A stretch of DNA of 64,000 bases, from the NCBI RefSeq assembly GCF_017309385.1, contig NZ_JAFJMJ010000001.1, positions 62,001 through 126,000 of the forward strand, in the 5' to 3' direction. Shown piece by piece: positions 1 to 9,476 of the stretch; within the stretch, counting starts at the first letter, position 1, and every line of letters begins with the position of its first letter. The position numbers were made by a program, and so were the translations under genes. The notes beneath the pieces were generated by a model that was not told the DNA's origin, ran no database searches, and saw only the letters and a program-made list of their open reading frames with translations. The stretch is from Amycolatopsis sp. 195334CR. GTDB taxonomy: Bacteria; Actinomycetota; Actinomycetes; Mycobacteriales; Pseudonocardiaceae.

Positions 1-742
1 AGTCGATGGTGCCCAGCGTGATCATCGGCTCGATGGTGAAGGTCATGCCCTGCAGGATCTCGGTGGTGACCGAGGGCTCCTCGTAGTGCAGCACGGTCGG
101 CGCGGTGTGGAAGGCCGGGCCGACGCCGTGGCCGGTGAAGTCCCGCACCACGCCGTAGCCGAACCGCTTCGCGTAGGCCTCGATCACCCGGCCGATCACG
201 TTGAGCTGCCGCCCCGGCCGGACCGCCTTGATCGCCCGCATGGTCGCCTCGTGCGTGCGCTCGACCAGCAGCCGCGCCTCCTCCGAGACGTCACCGGCGA
301 GGAAGGTCGCGTTGGTGTCGCCGTGCACGTCGCCGATGTAGGCGGTGACGTCGATGTTGCAGATGTCCCCGTCCTCGATCACCGTCGAGTCGGGGATGCC
401 GTGGCAGATGACCTCATTCAGCGAGGTGCAGCACGACTTCGGGAAGTTCCGGTAGCCCAGCGTCGACGGGTAGGCGTGGTGGTCGAGCAGGAACTCGTGC
501 ACCACCTTGTCCACGTCGTCGGTGGTGGCGCCCGGCTTCACCGCCTTGCCGCCCTCCTGCAGGGCCTGCGCGGCGATCCGGCTGGCCACGCGCATGGCCT
601 CGATCTGCTCGGGGGTGCGCACCCCGTTCCCGGTGTCGCGCTTCGGCGCCGGCCGGTCCACGTACTCGGGACGCTTGATGGACGCGGGAACGGCTCGGCG
701 CGGCGACTGCACACCGGGCTTCAGAGGGGCACGCTGGGACAT
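1..742 (-). CDS. map: Type I methionine aminopeptidase, 3' end cut off by the window
   Basis: Removes the N-terminal methionine from new proteins in the cytosol using a two-metal site. The frame opens at the ATG at 742 ([11 protein letters not shown]) and stays open to the window edge, about 247 codons. It has the N-terminal extension with a proline-rich PxRPxYVDRP-type segment seen in actinobacterial MetAP1c. Family landmarks visible are [20 protein letters not shown] (substrate pocket His), [19 protein letters not shown] (two metal Asp), TGHGVG (metal His) and the TIEPM metal Glu near position 30. The C-terminal metal Glu lies outside the window. It follows the PBP gene by 17 nt on the same strand, matching the order of mapB and the PBP lipoprotein gene in mycobacteria. 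Confidence 0.95.
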   Translation of the reverse strand, partial: MSQRAPLKPGVQSPRRAVPASIKRPEYVDRPAPKRDTGNGVRTPEQIEAMRVASRIAAQALQEGGKAVKPGATTDDVDKVVHEFLLDHHAYPSTLGYRNFPKSCCTSLNEVICHGIPDSTVIEDGDICNIDVTAYIGDVHGDTNATFLAGDVSEEARLLVERTHEATMRAIKAVRPGRQLNVIGRVIEAYAKRFGYGVVRDFTGHGVGPAFHTAPTVLHYEEPSVTTEILQGMTFTIEPMITLGTID

Positions 743-759
743 GCCCCCAGCCTACGACT

Positions 760-2532
760 TCAGCCGAGACCGGTGAGGAACCGGTGCGCCGCCTCGACCG
801 CGAGCCCCGACGAACCGGCCCCGGTGAGCAGCACGGCGAAGGCGAGATCACCGGAATAGCCGACGAACCAGCCGTGCGCGGTGCTGCCGTCGCCGTACTG
901 CGCGGTGCCGGTCTTGCCGCGGACCTCGGGAAGGTCGCGCAACGCGGTTCCGGTGACCACCTCGCGCATCATGCCGCGCAGCGCGTCGAGCACGTCGGGG
1001 CGCACCGGCGCGCCCAGGTTCTTCGCCTCGGTCGCCGCGCCCCGCAGCAGCGAGGGCACCGGGATCCGGCCACTCGCGACGGTCCCGGCCACCACCGCCA
1101 TGCCGAACGGGCTGGCCAGCACGGTGCCCTGGCCGAAGCCGTTCTCGGCCTGCTGCACGATGCTGCCCGCCGGGGGCACCGACCCGGTGATCGTGGTCAG
1201 CCCCTGGATCACGAAGTCGGCGCCGAGGCCGAGGTCGCGGGCGGAGTCGGTGAGCGCCATCGCGGGCAGGTCGGTGGACAGCCTGGCGAAGGTGGTGTTG
1301 CAGGACTGCGCGAACGCCTGGCTCAGCGGCACCGTGCCGAGCGCGAAGCGGTCGTTGTTCGGGATGAGCCTGCCGTCGACCACGGTGGTGGCCGGGCAGT
1401 CGACCGGGGTGTCCGCCTTCACCTTGCCCGCGCCCAGCCCGGCGGCCGCGGTGACGATCTTGAACGTGGAGCCCGGCGGGTAGCGGCCGGTCAGCGCGAT
1501 CGCGCCCTGCTGGTCGGCCGGTGCGTTCTGGGCCACCGCGAGCAGTTCACCGGTCGACGGCTGCAGCGCCACGATCATCGCCGCGCCCGGGACCGGTTCG
1601 AGCGCCTTCTCCCCCGCCGCCTGCACGCGGCGGCTGAGCGTGCTGGTGACCGCGTCGGCCGGTTTGGCCTCCTGCGCGTGCAGTTCGGCGACCTCACCGC
1701 CACCGGAGTCCGTGGTGACCACGCGCCAGCCCGCGTTCCCGGCCACCTGCTCCTCCACAGTGGACCGGATGGCCGGGAGAACCTGCTCGCCCAGCGAGGC
1801 GTCCACCGGCAGCAGGCGGCGCTGCTCGCTGAACCGCAGCCCGGGCAGTTCGTAGATGGCCGGTTTCACCTTCAGGTAGTCGGACTGGCGCAGGGTGACC
1901 ACCGAATACGCCTTCGGCTGCACCGACTTCGCGCCCTCCACAATGGACTGCTCGGTGATGCTCGCGTCGATCGGGGTCAGCGCGGCGGCCAGCGGACCGG
2001 CCGTGGTGGCCGCCTGCGCCGGGTCGAGCAGGACCGCCACCACCGTCTCCGGTTCCAGCAGCGCCTTCCCGTCCCGGTCGAGCACCGGCGCCTGGCGCGG
2101 CGTCTCCACGCGCAGCGCGAGCTGCTGCCGCACGGCGAGTCCGGGGTGGACCACCGACGGCAGCCAGCGCACCTTCCACGCGTCGTCCACGGTGTACAGC
2201 TCGGCCTCGGCGGTGTAGGACCAGACGCGCCCGCGCGGCAGCCGCCAGTCGAGCCGGTAGCGCGCGGCGGCCGGACTCGCCTGGCCCACGTGCTCGACGG
2301 CTTGGTCGATCCGCTCCGGCTCCAGCGCCGCGCGGGCCTGGTCGAGAGTGGCTTTCGCGGACTCCGGGGCGTCGGTCAGCGCCGCCGCGGCCGCCGTGTC
2401 ACCGGAGGCGAGGGCGGTGAGGAACTGCTCGGTGATCTCACGCGGGCCGTCCGCGAACAACGCGCACCCGGCCAGCCCGGACGCGGACAGCACGGCCACC
2501 ACACCCACCACCAGCCCCCGCAGTACCCGCAC
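760..2532 (-). CDS. Penicillin-binding lipoprotein, transpeptidase with NTF2-like N-terminal domain
   Basis: A 590-aa exported DD-transpeptidase of the class B/MecA type that cross-links peptidoglycan outside the membrane. The N-terminus is a lipoprotein signal with lipobox LAGC at residues 20-23. Residues about 28-125 look like the NTF2-like MecA_N domain (REITEQFLTALASGDTAAAA start), followed by a PBP dimerisation region and the transpeptidase. All three active-site motifs are present: SxxK as STFK near residue 355, SxN as SCN near 412, and KTG at 540-542. It corresponds in position to the Rv2864c PBP lipoprotein. The next gene upstream starts 30 nt away on the same strand and map follows downstream. 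Confidence 0.92.
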   Translation of the reverse strand: MRVLRGLVVGVVAVLSASGLAGCALFADGPREITEQFLTALASGDTAAAAALTDAPESAKATLDQARAALEPERIDQAVEHVGQASPAAARYRLDWRLPRGRVWSYTAEAELYTVDDAWKVRWLPSVVHPGLAVRQQLALRVETPRQAPVLDRDGKALLEPETVVAVLLDPAQAATTAGPLAAALTPIDASITEQSIVEGAKSVQPKAYSVVTLRQSDYLKVKPAIYELPGLRFSEQRRLLPVDASLGEQVLPAIRSTVEEQVAGNAGWRVVTTDSGGGEVAELHAQEAKPADAVTSTLSRRVQAAGEKALEPVPGAAMIVALQPSTGELLAVAQNAPADQQGAIALTGRYPPGSTFKIVTAAAGLGAGKVKADTPVDCPATTVVDGRLIPNNDRFALGTVPLSQAFAQSCNTTFARLSTDLPAMALTDSARDLGLGADFVIQGLTTITGSVPPAGSIVQQAENGFGQGTVLASPFGMAVVAGTVASGRIPVPSLLRGAATEAKNLGAPVRPDVLDALRGMMREVVTGTALRDLPEVRGKTGTAQYGDGSTAHGWFVGYSGDLAFAVLLTGAGSSGLAVEAAHRFLTGLG

Positions 2533-2561
2533 GAGCAGCAGTATTACCGGTGGTCAGCCGC

Positions 2562-3026
2562 TCAGGCGGGCGCGACACCCGTGGTTTCGGTCGTGTCGGA
2601 GAACCGGACCCCTTCCGGCGCGTGCGCGGCGACCATCTCGGCGAGGCGGTCACCCCGGTAGCGCTGGGCGTCGACCAGCACCGAGAACTCGCCGACCACG
2701 GCCTCCACCGCACCGGGCGGCCCCGGCCGCACGGTCACCGCGTCCAGGCCCTCCCAGGCGGCGAAGTCCTTGCCCACCCGGATCCCGGCCGCGTTCACCA
2801 GCAGCGCGACCCGTGACCCGCGGTACCAGCCGACCACCACCGGCAGCACCAGCACCGGCGGCACGGTCGCCCAGAACCCCAGCGTCAGCGCGCACAGCAC
2901 GGCGATCGCCGCGAACACCACCAGCAGGGTGGCGGCCAGCAGCCGGGCACGCGGCTCGGGTGGTTTGAGCGCGGAGTAGCGCTTGCGGTCGTCGGCCAGC
3001 ATCCGGATGGTCGCCATCGTCGACAT
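2562..3026 (-). CDS. Small membrane protein with two transmembrane segments and a PH-like tail
   Basis: 154 aa. Two adjacent hydrophobic segments (about residues 28-50 and 52-68) form a membrane hairpin. The remaining C-terminal part, with GWYRGSRVALLVNAAGIRV, looks like the bacterial PH-like region found in small actinobacterial membrane proteins of the DUF3093 kind. The start is the ATG at 3026, whose first base is also the last base of the upstream GNAT stop (TGATG), so the two genes are probably translationally coupled. Function is unknown. The DUF assignment is from resemblance only. Confidence 0.7.
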   Translation of the reverse strand: MSTMATIRMLADDRKRYSALKPPEPRARLLAATLLVVFAAIAVLCALTLGFWATVPPVLVLPVVVGWYRGSRVALLVNAAGIRVGKDFAAWEGLDAVTVRPGPPGAVEAVVGEFSVLVDAQRYRGDRLAEMVAAHAPEGVRFSDTTETTGVAPA

Positions 3027-3880
3027 CAGAACAGCACCGTCGCATAGCACCCGACCTGCTGGAACCCGATCTTGCGATAGGCGGCCAGCGCCGGGTCGTT
3101 GTAGGCGTTGACGTACAGGCTGGCCGTGCGGCCCATGCCGCGCACCAGCCGGGAGACCACCGCCGCGGTGCCCTGCGTGCCCAGGCCGTGGCCGCGGCGG
3201 TCCGGGCGCACCCAGACGCCCTGGATCTGGCCGACGGTCGCGGACAGCGCGCCGACCTCGGCCTTGAACACCACCTCGCCGTTCTCGAACCGGGCGAAGG
3301 CGCGGCCGCCGGCGATCAGCTCGGCCACCCTGGCGCGGTAGCTGGCGCCGCCGTCGCCGGTGCGGGGGTCGATGCCGACCTCCTCGATGAACATCGCGAT
3401 GGCGGCGGGCAGGTAGCGCTCCAGTTCGTCGGGGCGGACCGGGCGGACCAGGTGGTCCGGGGTGACCGAGGGCGCGGAGTCCAGCGCGAGCAGCGGCTGG
3501 TCGTGCCGCACCTCCCTGGCCGGCCCCCATTCGGTGGCCAGCTCGTCCCACAGGCCGAGCACCTGGTCGGCCGGGCCGACCAGGGAGGAGCAGGTGCGCT
3601 GGCGGCGCAGCGCGCGGTCGGCGAAGGAGCGCAGGGCCGAGGCGTTGCCGCGGAGCGGGATCAGGTTGGGGCCGGAGAAGCACAGCCCCTGGATGCGGCC
3701 GGAGCGCAGGGGTCGGGAGTCGGCGGCCCAGAGCTCGCCACCGAGGCGCCACGGGTCGAGACCTGCCACCTCGATCCGGGCGCTGACCATGCAGCTGCCC
3801 ACGGGATCGGCGGCCAGCGCGGCGCGGACCGCCGGAAAGTCCCGATCATCGAGGAGCCGCGCACCTGCTAGCCGCAACAC
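3026..3880 (-). CDS. GNAT family N-acetyltransferase with DUF4081 N-terminal half
   Basis: About 284 aa. The N-terminal half (DDPVGSCMVSARIE, WRLGGELWA, CFSGPNLIPL) is the module I know as DUF4081. The C-terminal half is a GNAT fold with the acetyl-CoA loop VRPDRRGHGLGTQGTAAVV (R/QxxGxG/A) and the typical last strand LYVNAYNDPALAAYRKIGF. The position next to ispG-rip-dxr matches mycobacterial Rv2867c. Substrate unknown. The frame stays open far upstream but that part has no family character. I take the GTG at 3880 (encoding MLRLAGARLLDD); GTG at 3886 is an alternative two codons earlier. Confidence 0.87.
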   Translation of the reverse strand: MLRLAGARLLDDRDFPAVRAALAADPVGSCMVSARIEVAGLDPWRLGGELWAADSRPLRSGRIQGLCFSGPNLIPLRGNASALRSFADRALRRQRTCSSLVGPADQVLGLWDELATEWGPAREVRHDQPLLALDSAPSVTPDHLVRPVRPDELERYLPAAIAMFIEEVGIDPRTGDGGASYRARVAELIAGGRAFARFENGEVVFKAEVGALSATVGQIQGVWVRPDRRGHGLGTQGTAAVVSRLVRGMGRTASLYVNAYNDPALAAYRKIGFQQVGCYATVLF

Positions 3881-3965
3881 CCCCACAGCCTGCCAGAAAA
3901 CAGCCGATGACGGAAAGTGAACCGGCCGCGCGCGGCGGCCGGTTTCACCCTCTCGGCCCTGGTCT

Positions 3966-4128
3966 GTGGTCGCCACCGGAAATCCTCCGTGGGTATCGGT
4001 GGATTCAGGTTTCCGCTGGGCGTGCCGCGCCGAGGCCCTCGTACCGAGGCGTACTCGGGCCTTGGCGCGGTGCGTCCAGCGGGAAGCTGGGCCGCCGAGA
4101 GCCGCGAAGGACTTCCGGTGGTGACCAC
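3966..4128. repeat. 163-bp imperfect inverted repeat filling an intergenic gap
   Basis: Left arm 3966-4038 (73 nt) and right arm 4057-4128 (72 nt) are reverse complements at about 56 of 73 positions with one gap, around an 18-nt loop (4039-4056). The outer 20 bp match at 18 of 20 and the inner 18 bp at 15 of 18, and most mismatches are transitions. The element ends directly at the stop codon of the glyoxalase-fold gene at 4129 and lies between two minus-strand genes. It could be a MITE-like palindrome, a structured RNA, or a large transcriptional terminator. I see no target-site duplication. Confidence 0.75.
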
Positions 4129-4527
4129 TTAGGCTCCGGCGTAGGTGCCGAAGGTCCAGACGTTGCCCTCCGGATCGGCGATCGTCACGTTGCGCGAGCC
4201 GTAGTCGGTCTCGGTCGGCTCGGTCAGGACCTTGGCGCCCTGCTCGGCCGCGCGCCGGTGCACGGCGTCGGGGTCGGCGGTCACCACGTACAGCCACTGG
4301 CTCCCGGCCGACGGCCTGGGCAGGCCGGTCTCGTCGAGCATCGAGCCGTACATGACCCCGCCGCCCTCGGGCCACCTCAGCTCCCCGTGCGCGATCGACA
4401 CCCCGTCCTCCCCGCGCACGGTCATCGTCTCGGTGAACCCGAACACCTCGGTCAGGAACACCCTGGCGGCTTCGGCGTCGTCGTACTTCAAACCGGGCCA
4501 CACGCCCGGACCGTTCTGTTCGCTCAT
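4129..4527 (-). CDS. VOC (glyoxalase/bleomycin-resistance fold) protein, PhnB-like
   Basis: 132 aa, one VOC domain with the features of the PhnB/YdcG-like branch: WPGLKYDDAEAARVFLTEVFGF at the start, YVVTADPDAVHRRAAEQGA in the middle and RNVTIADPEGNVWTFGTY at the end. Substrate unknown. The start ATG at 4527 is 5 nt after the stop of an AraC-type regulator gene, a pairing common in actinobacteria, so the regulator probably controls this gene or they share a promoter. The 3' end abuts a long inverted repeat. Confidence 0.85.
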   Translation of the reverse strand: MSEQNGPGVWPGLKYDDAEAARVFLTEVFGFTETMTVRGEDGVSIAHGELRWPEGGGVMYGSMLDETGLPRPSAGSQWLYVVTADPDAVHRRAAEQGAKVLTEPTETDYGSRNVTIADPEGNVWTFGTYAGA

Positions 4528-4532
4528 GGCAC

Positions 4533-5363
4533 TCAGTCTGCGAACGAGCCCGCCCCGCCGTCTTGGAGAAACGGGAGCTCCTCGGCGATCCACGTGCTCG
4601 GCGGGCACCCGGCCATCGTGCGCCATTCGTTCGTCATGTGCGCCTGGTCGTAGTACCCCGCCAGGGCCGCGACGTCGGCGAGGCTGCGCCAACCGCCGCT
4701 CCGCAGCAGGTCACCGCTGCGTTCGAACCGCATCAGCCGCGCGGCCTGCTTCGGCGAGACGCCGACCTCGCGCGCGAACCGTTCGCTGAAGTGCCGCCGG
4801 CTCCAGCCGATCTCCCCGGCCAGCGCGGTCACGCCCACCCCGCCGTGCCCGGCGAGCATCGAGCGCCACGCCCACTGGATCTCCGAGACCAGCGTGACCG
4901 GGGCGAGCGCCGCGGCCAGCTCGCGGTCCATCAGCTCGAACCGCGCCTCCCAGTCCGGCAGTTCCCGCAGCCGCGCGGGCAGGTCGCGCGCCCACGGCAC
5001 GGGCAGCTCACCGGCGTCGATCGTGGTCGAGGCCAGTTCGGTGGCCGAAACGCCGAGCAGGGCCCGCACGCCGAGCGGGTTCAGCTCGAGGTGCAGGCCC
5101 TGCTGGTACGAATCCTGTTCGATGAGCACCGGTCCCAGGTGCAGGCCGCCGACCACGCAGTGCCGGTGCAGCGGCCCGTGCTCGGTGCCCGGCCCGGCGA
5201 CCAGCCGGATCGGCTCGGCCAGGCTGATGATCAGCGTGACCGACCGCGACGGCAGCCCGCGGTGCACGGACAGCGTGACACCGTCCTGGCGGTACCCGAT
5301 GTACCGCCGCACCACCTGCCGCAAGGCGGGGTGCGGCGGCCGGGAGGCCCACTGGTCAGTCAC
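4533..5363 (-). CDS. AraC family transcriptional regulator
   Basis: About 276 aa. The C-terminal third carries the two helix-turn-helix units of AraC proteins (VTALAGEIGWSRRHFSERF and SLADVAALAGYYDQAHMTNEWRTMAGCPPSTW). The N-terminal part is a probable ligand-binding region of the kind seen with DUF6597-type regulators (HPALRQVVRRYIGYR). The start chosen is GTG 5363 (encoding MTDQWASRP); a GTG at 5390 in the same frame would add nine residues. The gene is followed after 5 nt by a VOC-domain gene that it probably regulates. The effector is unknown. Confidence 0.87.
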   Translation of the reverse strand: MTDQWASRPPHPALRQVVRRYIGYRQDGVTLSVHRGLPSRSVTLIISLAEPIRLVAGPGTEHGPLHRHCVVGGLHLGPVLIEQDSYQQGLHLELNPLGVRALLGVSATELASTTIDAGELPVPWARDLPARLRELPDWEARFELMDRELAAALAPVTLVSEIQWAWRSMLAGHGGVGVTALAGEIGWSRRHFSERFAREVGVSPKQAARLMRFERSGDLLRSGGWRSLADVAALAGYYDQAHMTNEWRTMAGCPPSTWIAEELPFLQDGGAGSFAD

Positions 5364-5417
5364 CTGACCAGCGTAAACCCTGGGCGCCACCCGATGGGTC
5401 TTGCCGATGGGCGGTGC

Positions 5418-6569
5418 CTAGCCGACGGTGACGGTCGGCTCGCCCGCGCCCGCGGTCTCGCCCGATTCCTCGGCGATGCGCATGGCCTCTTCGATCAGCG
5501 TCTCCACGATCGCGTGCTCGGGCACGGTCTTGATGACCTCGCCCTTGACGAAGATCTGGCCCTTGCCGTTGCCGGACGCCACGCCGAGGTCGGCCTCGCG
5601 CGCCTCACCCGGCCCGTTGACCACGCAACCCATCACCGCGACCCGCAGCGGCACCTCCATGCCCTCGAGACCGGCGGTGACCTGCTCGGCGAGCGTGTAG
5701 ACGTCCACCTGCGCCCGCCCGCAGGACGGGCAGGAGACGATCTCCAGCTTCCGCTCCTTGAGGTTCAGCGACTGCAGGATCTGGATACCGACCTTGACCT
5801 CTTCGACCGGCGGCGCGGACAGCGACACGCGGATGGTGTCGCCGATGCCCTGCCGCAGCAGCGCGCCGAAGGCCACCGCCGACTTGATCGTGCCCTGGAA
5901 CGCCGGACCGGCCTCGGTCACGCCGAGGTGCAGCGGGTAGTCGCACTGCTCGGCCAGCAGCTCGTAGGCCCGCACCATGACCACCGGGTCGTTGTGCTTG
6001 ACCGAGATCTTGATGTCGTGGAAGTCGTGCTCGGCGAACAGCGACGCCTCCCACAGCGCCGACTCGGCCAGTGCCTCGGGCGTGGCCTTGCCGTGCTTGT
6101 CCATGATCCGCTTGTCCAGCGAACCCGCGTTCACGCCGATCCGGATCGGCGTGTTGTGGTCCTTCGCCGCCTGCGCGATCTCCTTGACCTGGTCGTCGAA
6201 CTTGCGGATGTTGCCCGGGTTGACCCGGACCGCGGCACACCCGGCCTCGATCGCGGCGAAGACGTACTTCGGCTGGAAGTGGATGTCGGCGATCACCGGG
6301 ATCTGCGACTTCTTGGCGATCGCGGGCAGCGCCTCGGCGTCGTCGGCGCTCGGGCAGGCAACGCGGACGATGTCGCACCCGGCGGCGGTCAGCTCGGCGA
6401 TCTGCTGCAGGGTCGCGTTCACGTCGGCGGTCAGCGTGGTGGTCATCGACTGCACCGAGATCGGGTGCGCGCTGCCGACGCCCACCGGACCCACCTGCAG
6501 TTGTCGGGTCCTGCGGCGCTCGGCGAGCACGGGCGGGGGCAGGGCGGGCATTCCAAGCGCGACTGTCAT
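5418..6569 (-). CDS. ispG: (E)-4-hydroxy-3-methylbut-2-enyl diphosphate synthase
   Basis: 383 aa. Penultimate enzyme of the non-mevalonate (MEP) isoprenoid pathway, turning MEcPP into HMBPP with a [4Fe-4S] cluster. TIM-barrel signatures [28 protein letters not shown] and [11 protein letters not shown] are clear. The cluster cysteines appear as CPSCGR and [10 protein letters not shown], with the conserved Glu. Length is normal for the short bacterial form. It lies downstream of rip and dxr on the same strand with a 120-bp gap, so it may have its own promoter. With dxr it supplies two steps of the same pathway. Confidence 0.97.
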   Translation of the reverse strand: MTVALGMPALPPPVLAERRRTRQLQVGPVGVGSAHPISVQSMTTTLTADVNATLQQIAELTAAGCDIVRVACPSADDAEALPAIAKKSQIPVIADIHFQPKYVFAAIEAGCAAVRVNPGNIRKFDDQVKEIAQAAKDHNTPIRIGVNAGSLDKRIMDKHGKATPEALAESALWEASLFAEHDFHDIKISVKHNDPVVMVRAYELLAEQCDYPLHLGVTEAGPAFQGTIKSAVAFGALLRQGIGDTIRVSLSAPPVEEVKVGIQILQSLNLKERKLEIVSCPSCGRAQVDVYTLAEQVTAGLEGMEVPLRVAVMGCVVNGPGEAREADLGVASGNGKGQIFVKGEVIKTVPEHAIVETLIEEAMRIAEESGETAGAGEPTVTVG

Positions 6570-6689
6570 CGATTCCTCTGCGAATCCTCAGCGGCTATGA
6601 CACCCCACACGATACCGGCGCGCCCGCACCCGGCAGCAGCCGAGTGCGGGCGTCGGATGGCGTATCGCAAGCCCCTGAACTGGGGTTTT

Positions 6690-7913
6690 CTAGTTGGACA
6701 TGATGCGGATGGGGTTCACGATGTCGGCTGTCACGGTGAGCAGGACCACCGCGCCGCCGAGGAAAACCAACACCATCGTGACGGCGGACAACTTTGTGTA
6801 GTCCACCGGGCCGCCGGCGGCCTTGCCGCGCAGCTTGCGGAAGAAGTCCCGGACCCGCTCGTACCAGACGATGGCGATGTGCCCGCCGTCCATCGGCAGC
6901 AGCGGGAGCAGGTTGAACACGCCGACGAAGAAGTTCAGGCTGGCCAGCAGCAGCAGGAAGATCTCCCACAGCCCGTGCTCGACCGCCTCCCCGCCGATCC
7001 GGCTCGCGCCGACCACGCTCATCGGCGTCTCCGGATCGCGCTCGGCGCCGAAGATCGACTCGACCACCGCCGGGATGCGCTGCGGGAACTCGACGATCCG
7101 CTGCCAGGTCTGGACGAACATGTCCCCGGTGAAGGTGGCCGCGCCGCCGATCGCCGCGATCGGGCCGTAGTGCAGCACCGAGTCGTCCTGCTTCGCCGCG
7201 CCGATCGCCCCGCGCATCTCGGTGCCGGTGCCGTCGGCCTTGGGCCGGACCAGCTTCGGCACGTCGACGTTGAGCACCAGGGTCTGGTCGCCGCGCTTGA
7301 CCTCGATCGGGGTCGGGCCGCCCGCCGCGCCGATCGCCTTGAGCATGTCGTCCCAGGTCGGGGTGGCGGTGCCGTTGATGGAGAGGATCTGGTCGCCGGC
7401 CAGCATGCCCGCTTCGAGCGCGGGCGCGCGGTCGCCGGGCTGGCAGACCGGGTTGTTGTTCTCCTGCAGGGTGGCCGCGTCGCGCACGCACTGCGAGACC
7501 GCGCCGACCACCGGCGCCGGGTTCCGCTCCAGGTTGGGCAGGCCCATGGTGATCGCCATCAGGTAGAGCACCACGAAGCCGAGGATGAAGTGCGTCACCG
7601 AGCCCGCGGCCATCACCACGGTGCGCTTCCAGGTCTTCTGCCGCCACATCGCGCGCGGCGCCTCGTCCGGGGTGACCTCGTCGAGCGCGGTCATGCCGGC
7701 GATGTCGCAGAAACCACCGAGCGGGATCGCCTTCAGGCCGTACTCGGTCTCCCCGCGGCGGAAGGAGAAGACCGTCGGCCCGAAGCCGACGAAGTACCGC
7801 CGCACCTTCATGCCGAAGGCCTTGGCGGTGAGCATGTGGCCCGCCTCGTGCAGGGCCACCGAAACGCAGATGCCCAGCGCGAACAGCGCCACTCCGAAAA
7901 TGTAGGCGAGCAC
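6690..7913 (-). CDS. rip: Site-2 intramembrane zinc metalloprotease, RseP/Rip1 type, with PDZ domain
   Basis: 407 aa. Cuts membrane-embedded substrates such as anti-sigma factors. The first transmembrane segment contains the zinc motif HEAGH at residues 22-26. The second metal-ligand region lies in the last third (NLLPLLPMDGGHI, with the LDG-type Asp). A PDZ domain sits between (about residues 165-275, GDQILSINGTATPTWDDML). There are four probable membrane segments. The start lies 4 nt from the dxr stop, so dxr and rip are co-transcribed as in mycobacteria (Rv2870c-Rv2869c). Substrates here cannot be read from the sequence. Confidence 0.95.
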   Translation of the reverse strand: MLAYIFGVALFALGICVSVALHEAGHMLTAKAFGMKVRRYFVGFGPTVFSFRRGETEYGLKAIPLGGFCDIAGMTALDEVTPDEAPRAMWRQKTWKRTVVMAAGSVTHFILGFVVLYLMAITMGLPNLERNPAPVVGAVSQCVRDAATLQENNNPVCQPGDRAPALEAGMLAGDQILSINGTATPTWDDMLKAIGAAGGPTPIEVKRGDQTLVLNVDVPKLVRPKADGTGTEMRGAIGAAKQDDSVLHYGPIAAIGGAATFTGDMFVQTWQRIVEFPQRIPAVVESIFGAERDPETPMSVVGASRIGGEAVEHGLWEIFLLLLASLNFFVGVFNLLPLLPMDGGHIAIVWYERVRDFFRKLRGKAAGGPVDYTKLSAVTMVLVFLGGAVVLLTVTADIVNPIRIMSN

Positions 7914-7916
7914 GCC

Positions 7917-9125
7917 CTACTTCCCTCCGGCCCGGTTGATCTCCGCGGCGCGGGCGCGGGCCCACTGTTCCGCGGCTAGCACGTCTTCGACGTCGCGGGG
8001 TTCGCGCCGCCAGTCGTCGGCGGCGTCCACCACCTGGGCAACAGTGTCCACGATGGAGGTGAAGCGGGCGTTCTGCGCGCGGAAAGCCGCCACCATCTCC
8101 TCGTTCGCCGCGTTGAAGACGGCCGGGACGCAGCCGCCGGCCAGCCCCGCGCTCCTGGCCAGTTCGACCGCCGGGAAGGCGGTGTTGTCCAGCGGTTCGA
8201 AGGTCCACGCGGCGGCCTGGGTGAAGTCGCAGGCCGAGGCCGCGCCGGGCACCCGGTCCGGCCAGTTCAGCGCCAGCGCGATCGGCAGCCGCATGTCCGG
8301 CGGGCTCGCCTGGGCCAGGGTGGAGCCGTCGGTGAAGGTGACCATCGAGTGCACGATGGACTGCGGGTGCACCACCACGTCGATGTCGGCGTAGGGCACG
8401 CCGAACAGCAGCTGCGCCTCGATCAGCTCCAGCCCCTTGTTCACCAGGGTCGCCGAGTTGATGGTGATCACCGGGCCCATCGCCCAGTTCGGGTGCGCCA
8501 GGGCCTGCTCCACGGTGACGTTCTCGAGCTCGTGGCGCGGACGGCCGCGGAACGGGCCGCCGGAGGCGGTCAGCACCAGCTTCGAGACCTCCTCGGCCCG
8601 GCCGCCGCGCAGGGCCTGCGCCAGTGCCGAGTGCTCGGAGTCGACCGGGACCAGCTGACCCGGCTTGGCCGCGGCGAGGACCAGCGGGCCGCCCGCGATC
8701 AGCGACTCCTTGTTGGCCAGCGCGAGCGTGGCGCCGGTCTCCAGCGCACGCAGCGTCGGGGCGAGGCCCTGGGAGCCGGGCATGCCGTTGAGCACCACGT
8801 CGACCGGGACGCTCGCGATGAGTTCGGTCACAGAATCGACGCCCGCGTAGATGCGCGGCAGGCGGTACTCACCGCGCGAGTAGCCCCGGCGCTGGGCCTC
8901 GGCGTACAGCGCGAGCTGCAGATCCTCCACCGCGGTCGGCTTGATCACCGCGATGGCCTCGACCTGGTGGGCGATCGCCTGCGCGGCGAGCAGCGCCGGG
9001 TCGGAGCCGCCCGCGGCGAGCCCGGCCACCCGGAACAGGCCGGGGTTGCGCTCGGCGACGTCGAGGGCCTGGGTGCCGATCGATCCGGTGGAACCGAGCA
9101 CGAGGAGGCTGCGCGAAGTAGTCAT
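7917..9125 (-). CDS. dxr: 1-deoxy-D-xylulose 5-phosphate reductoisomerase
   Basis: 402 aa. First committed enzyme of the MEP pathway, making MEP from DXP with NADPH. The nucleotide-binding loop GSTGSIG is at residues 11-17. The catalytic metal-site motif VDSEHSAL, the flexible-loop region and the C-terminal DXPR domain are all present. First gene of the dxr-rip unit on the minus strand. It is divergent from the small DUF2631 gene, with about 90 bp between them that must hold both promoters. Confidence 0.97.
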   Translation of the reverse strand: MTTSRSLLVLGSTGSIGTQALDVAERNPGLFRVAGLAAGGSDPALLAAQAIAHQVEAIAVIKPTAVEDLQLALYAEAQRRGYSRGEYRLPRIYAGVDSVTELIASVPVDVVLNGMPGSQGLAPTLRALETGATLALANKESLIAGGPLVLAAAKPGQLVPVDSEHSALAQALRGGRAEEVSKLVLTASGGPFRGRPRHELENVTVEQALAHPNWAMGPVITINSATLVNKGLELIEAQLLFGVPYADIDVVVHPQSIVHSMVTFTDGSTLAQASPPDMRLPIALALNWPDRVPGAASACDFTQAAAWTFEPLDNTAFPAVELARSAGLAGGCVPAVFNAANEEMVAAFRAQNARFTSIVDTVAQVVDAADDWRREPRDVEDVLAAEQWARARAAEINRAGGK

Positions 9126-9218
9126 CGCGGACGATTATCGCGGACTCCGGGCGCGGGGTGCCCGGCGCGGTGTGGGATCATCGCGGGTGCCGGAATCAGC
9201 GTGGGTGGAGGAGTGATC

Positions 9219-9476
9219 GTGGCGAGCAAGGCGGTCGAGAAGCGGGCGAACCAGGTCGACCCGCGCGACGAGCCGTCGGCCGAGTGGGGCTGGCACGGCA
9301 CGTTCCCGAAGGCCACCCGGCTCGCCGGCTGGCTCAGCGCGGCCGCGCTGCTGGTGATGCTGATCGGCAACCACCGCAACGCGATGGAGGACATCTGGCT
9401 GGTCGCCATCGCGATCGGCATCGTCTTCGCGCTGCTGCTGGACCTGCGCAAGCGCCGTACCGCCTGGCGCCGCTAG
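9219..9476 (+). CDS. DUF2631 small membrane protein
   Basis: 85 aa with two hydrophobic segments (about residues 36-50 and 58-75) and a basic C-terminus. The N-terminal stretch DEPSAEWGWHG followed by membrane helices is the pattern I associate with actinobacterial DUF2631. The GTG start at 9219 is set by a strong ribosome-binding site, GGTGGAGGAG, 5 nt upstream. The stop codon overlaps the stop of the convergent EF-hand gene in a shared CTAG (9473-9476). Function unknown. Confidence 0.85.
   Translation: MASKAVEKRANQVDPRDEPSAEWGWHGTFPKATRLAGWLSAAALLVMLIGNHRNAMEDIWLVAIAIGIVFALLLDLRKRRTAWRR

Noticed and set aside
4563..7979. Very long open frame on the plus strand opposite the AraC, ispG and rip genes
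   Set aside because: It mirrors well-supported genes on the other strand; its His/Arg/Asp-rich translation has no domain. Long antisense frames are normal at this GC content.
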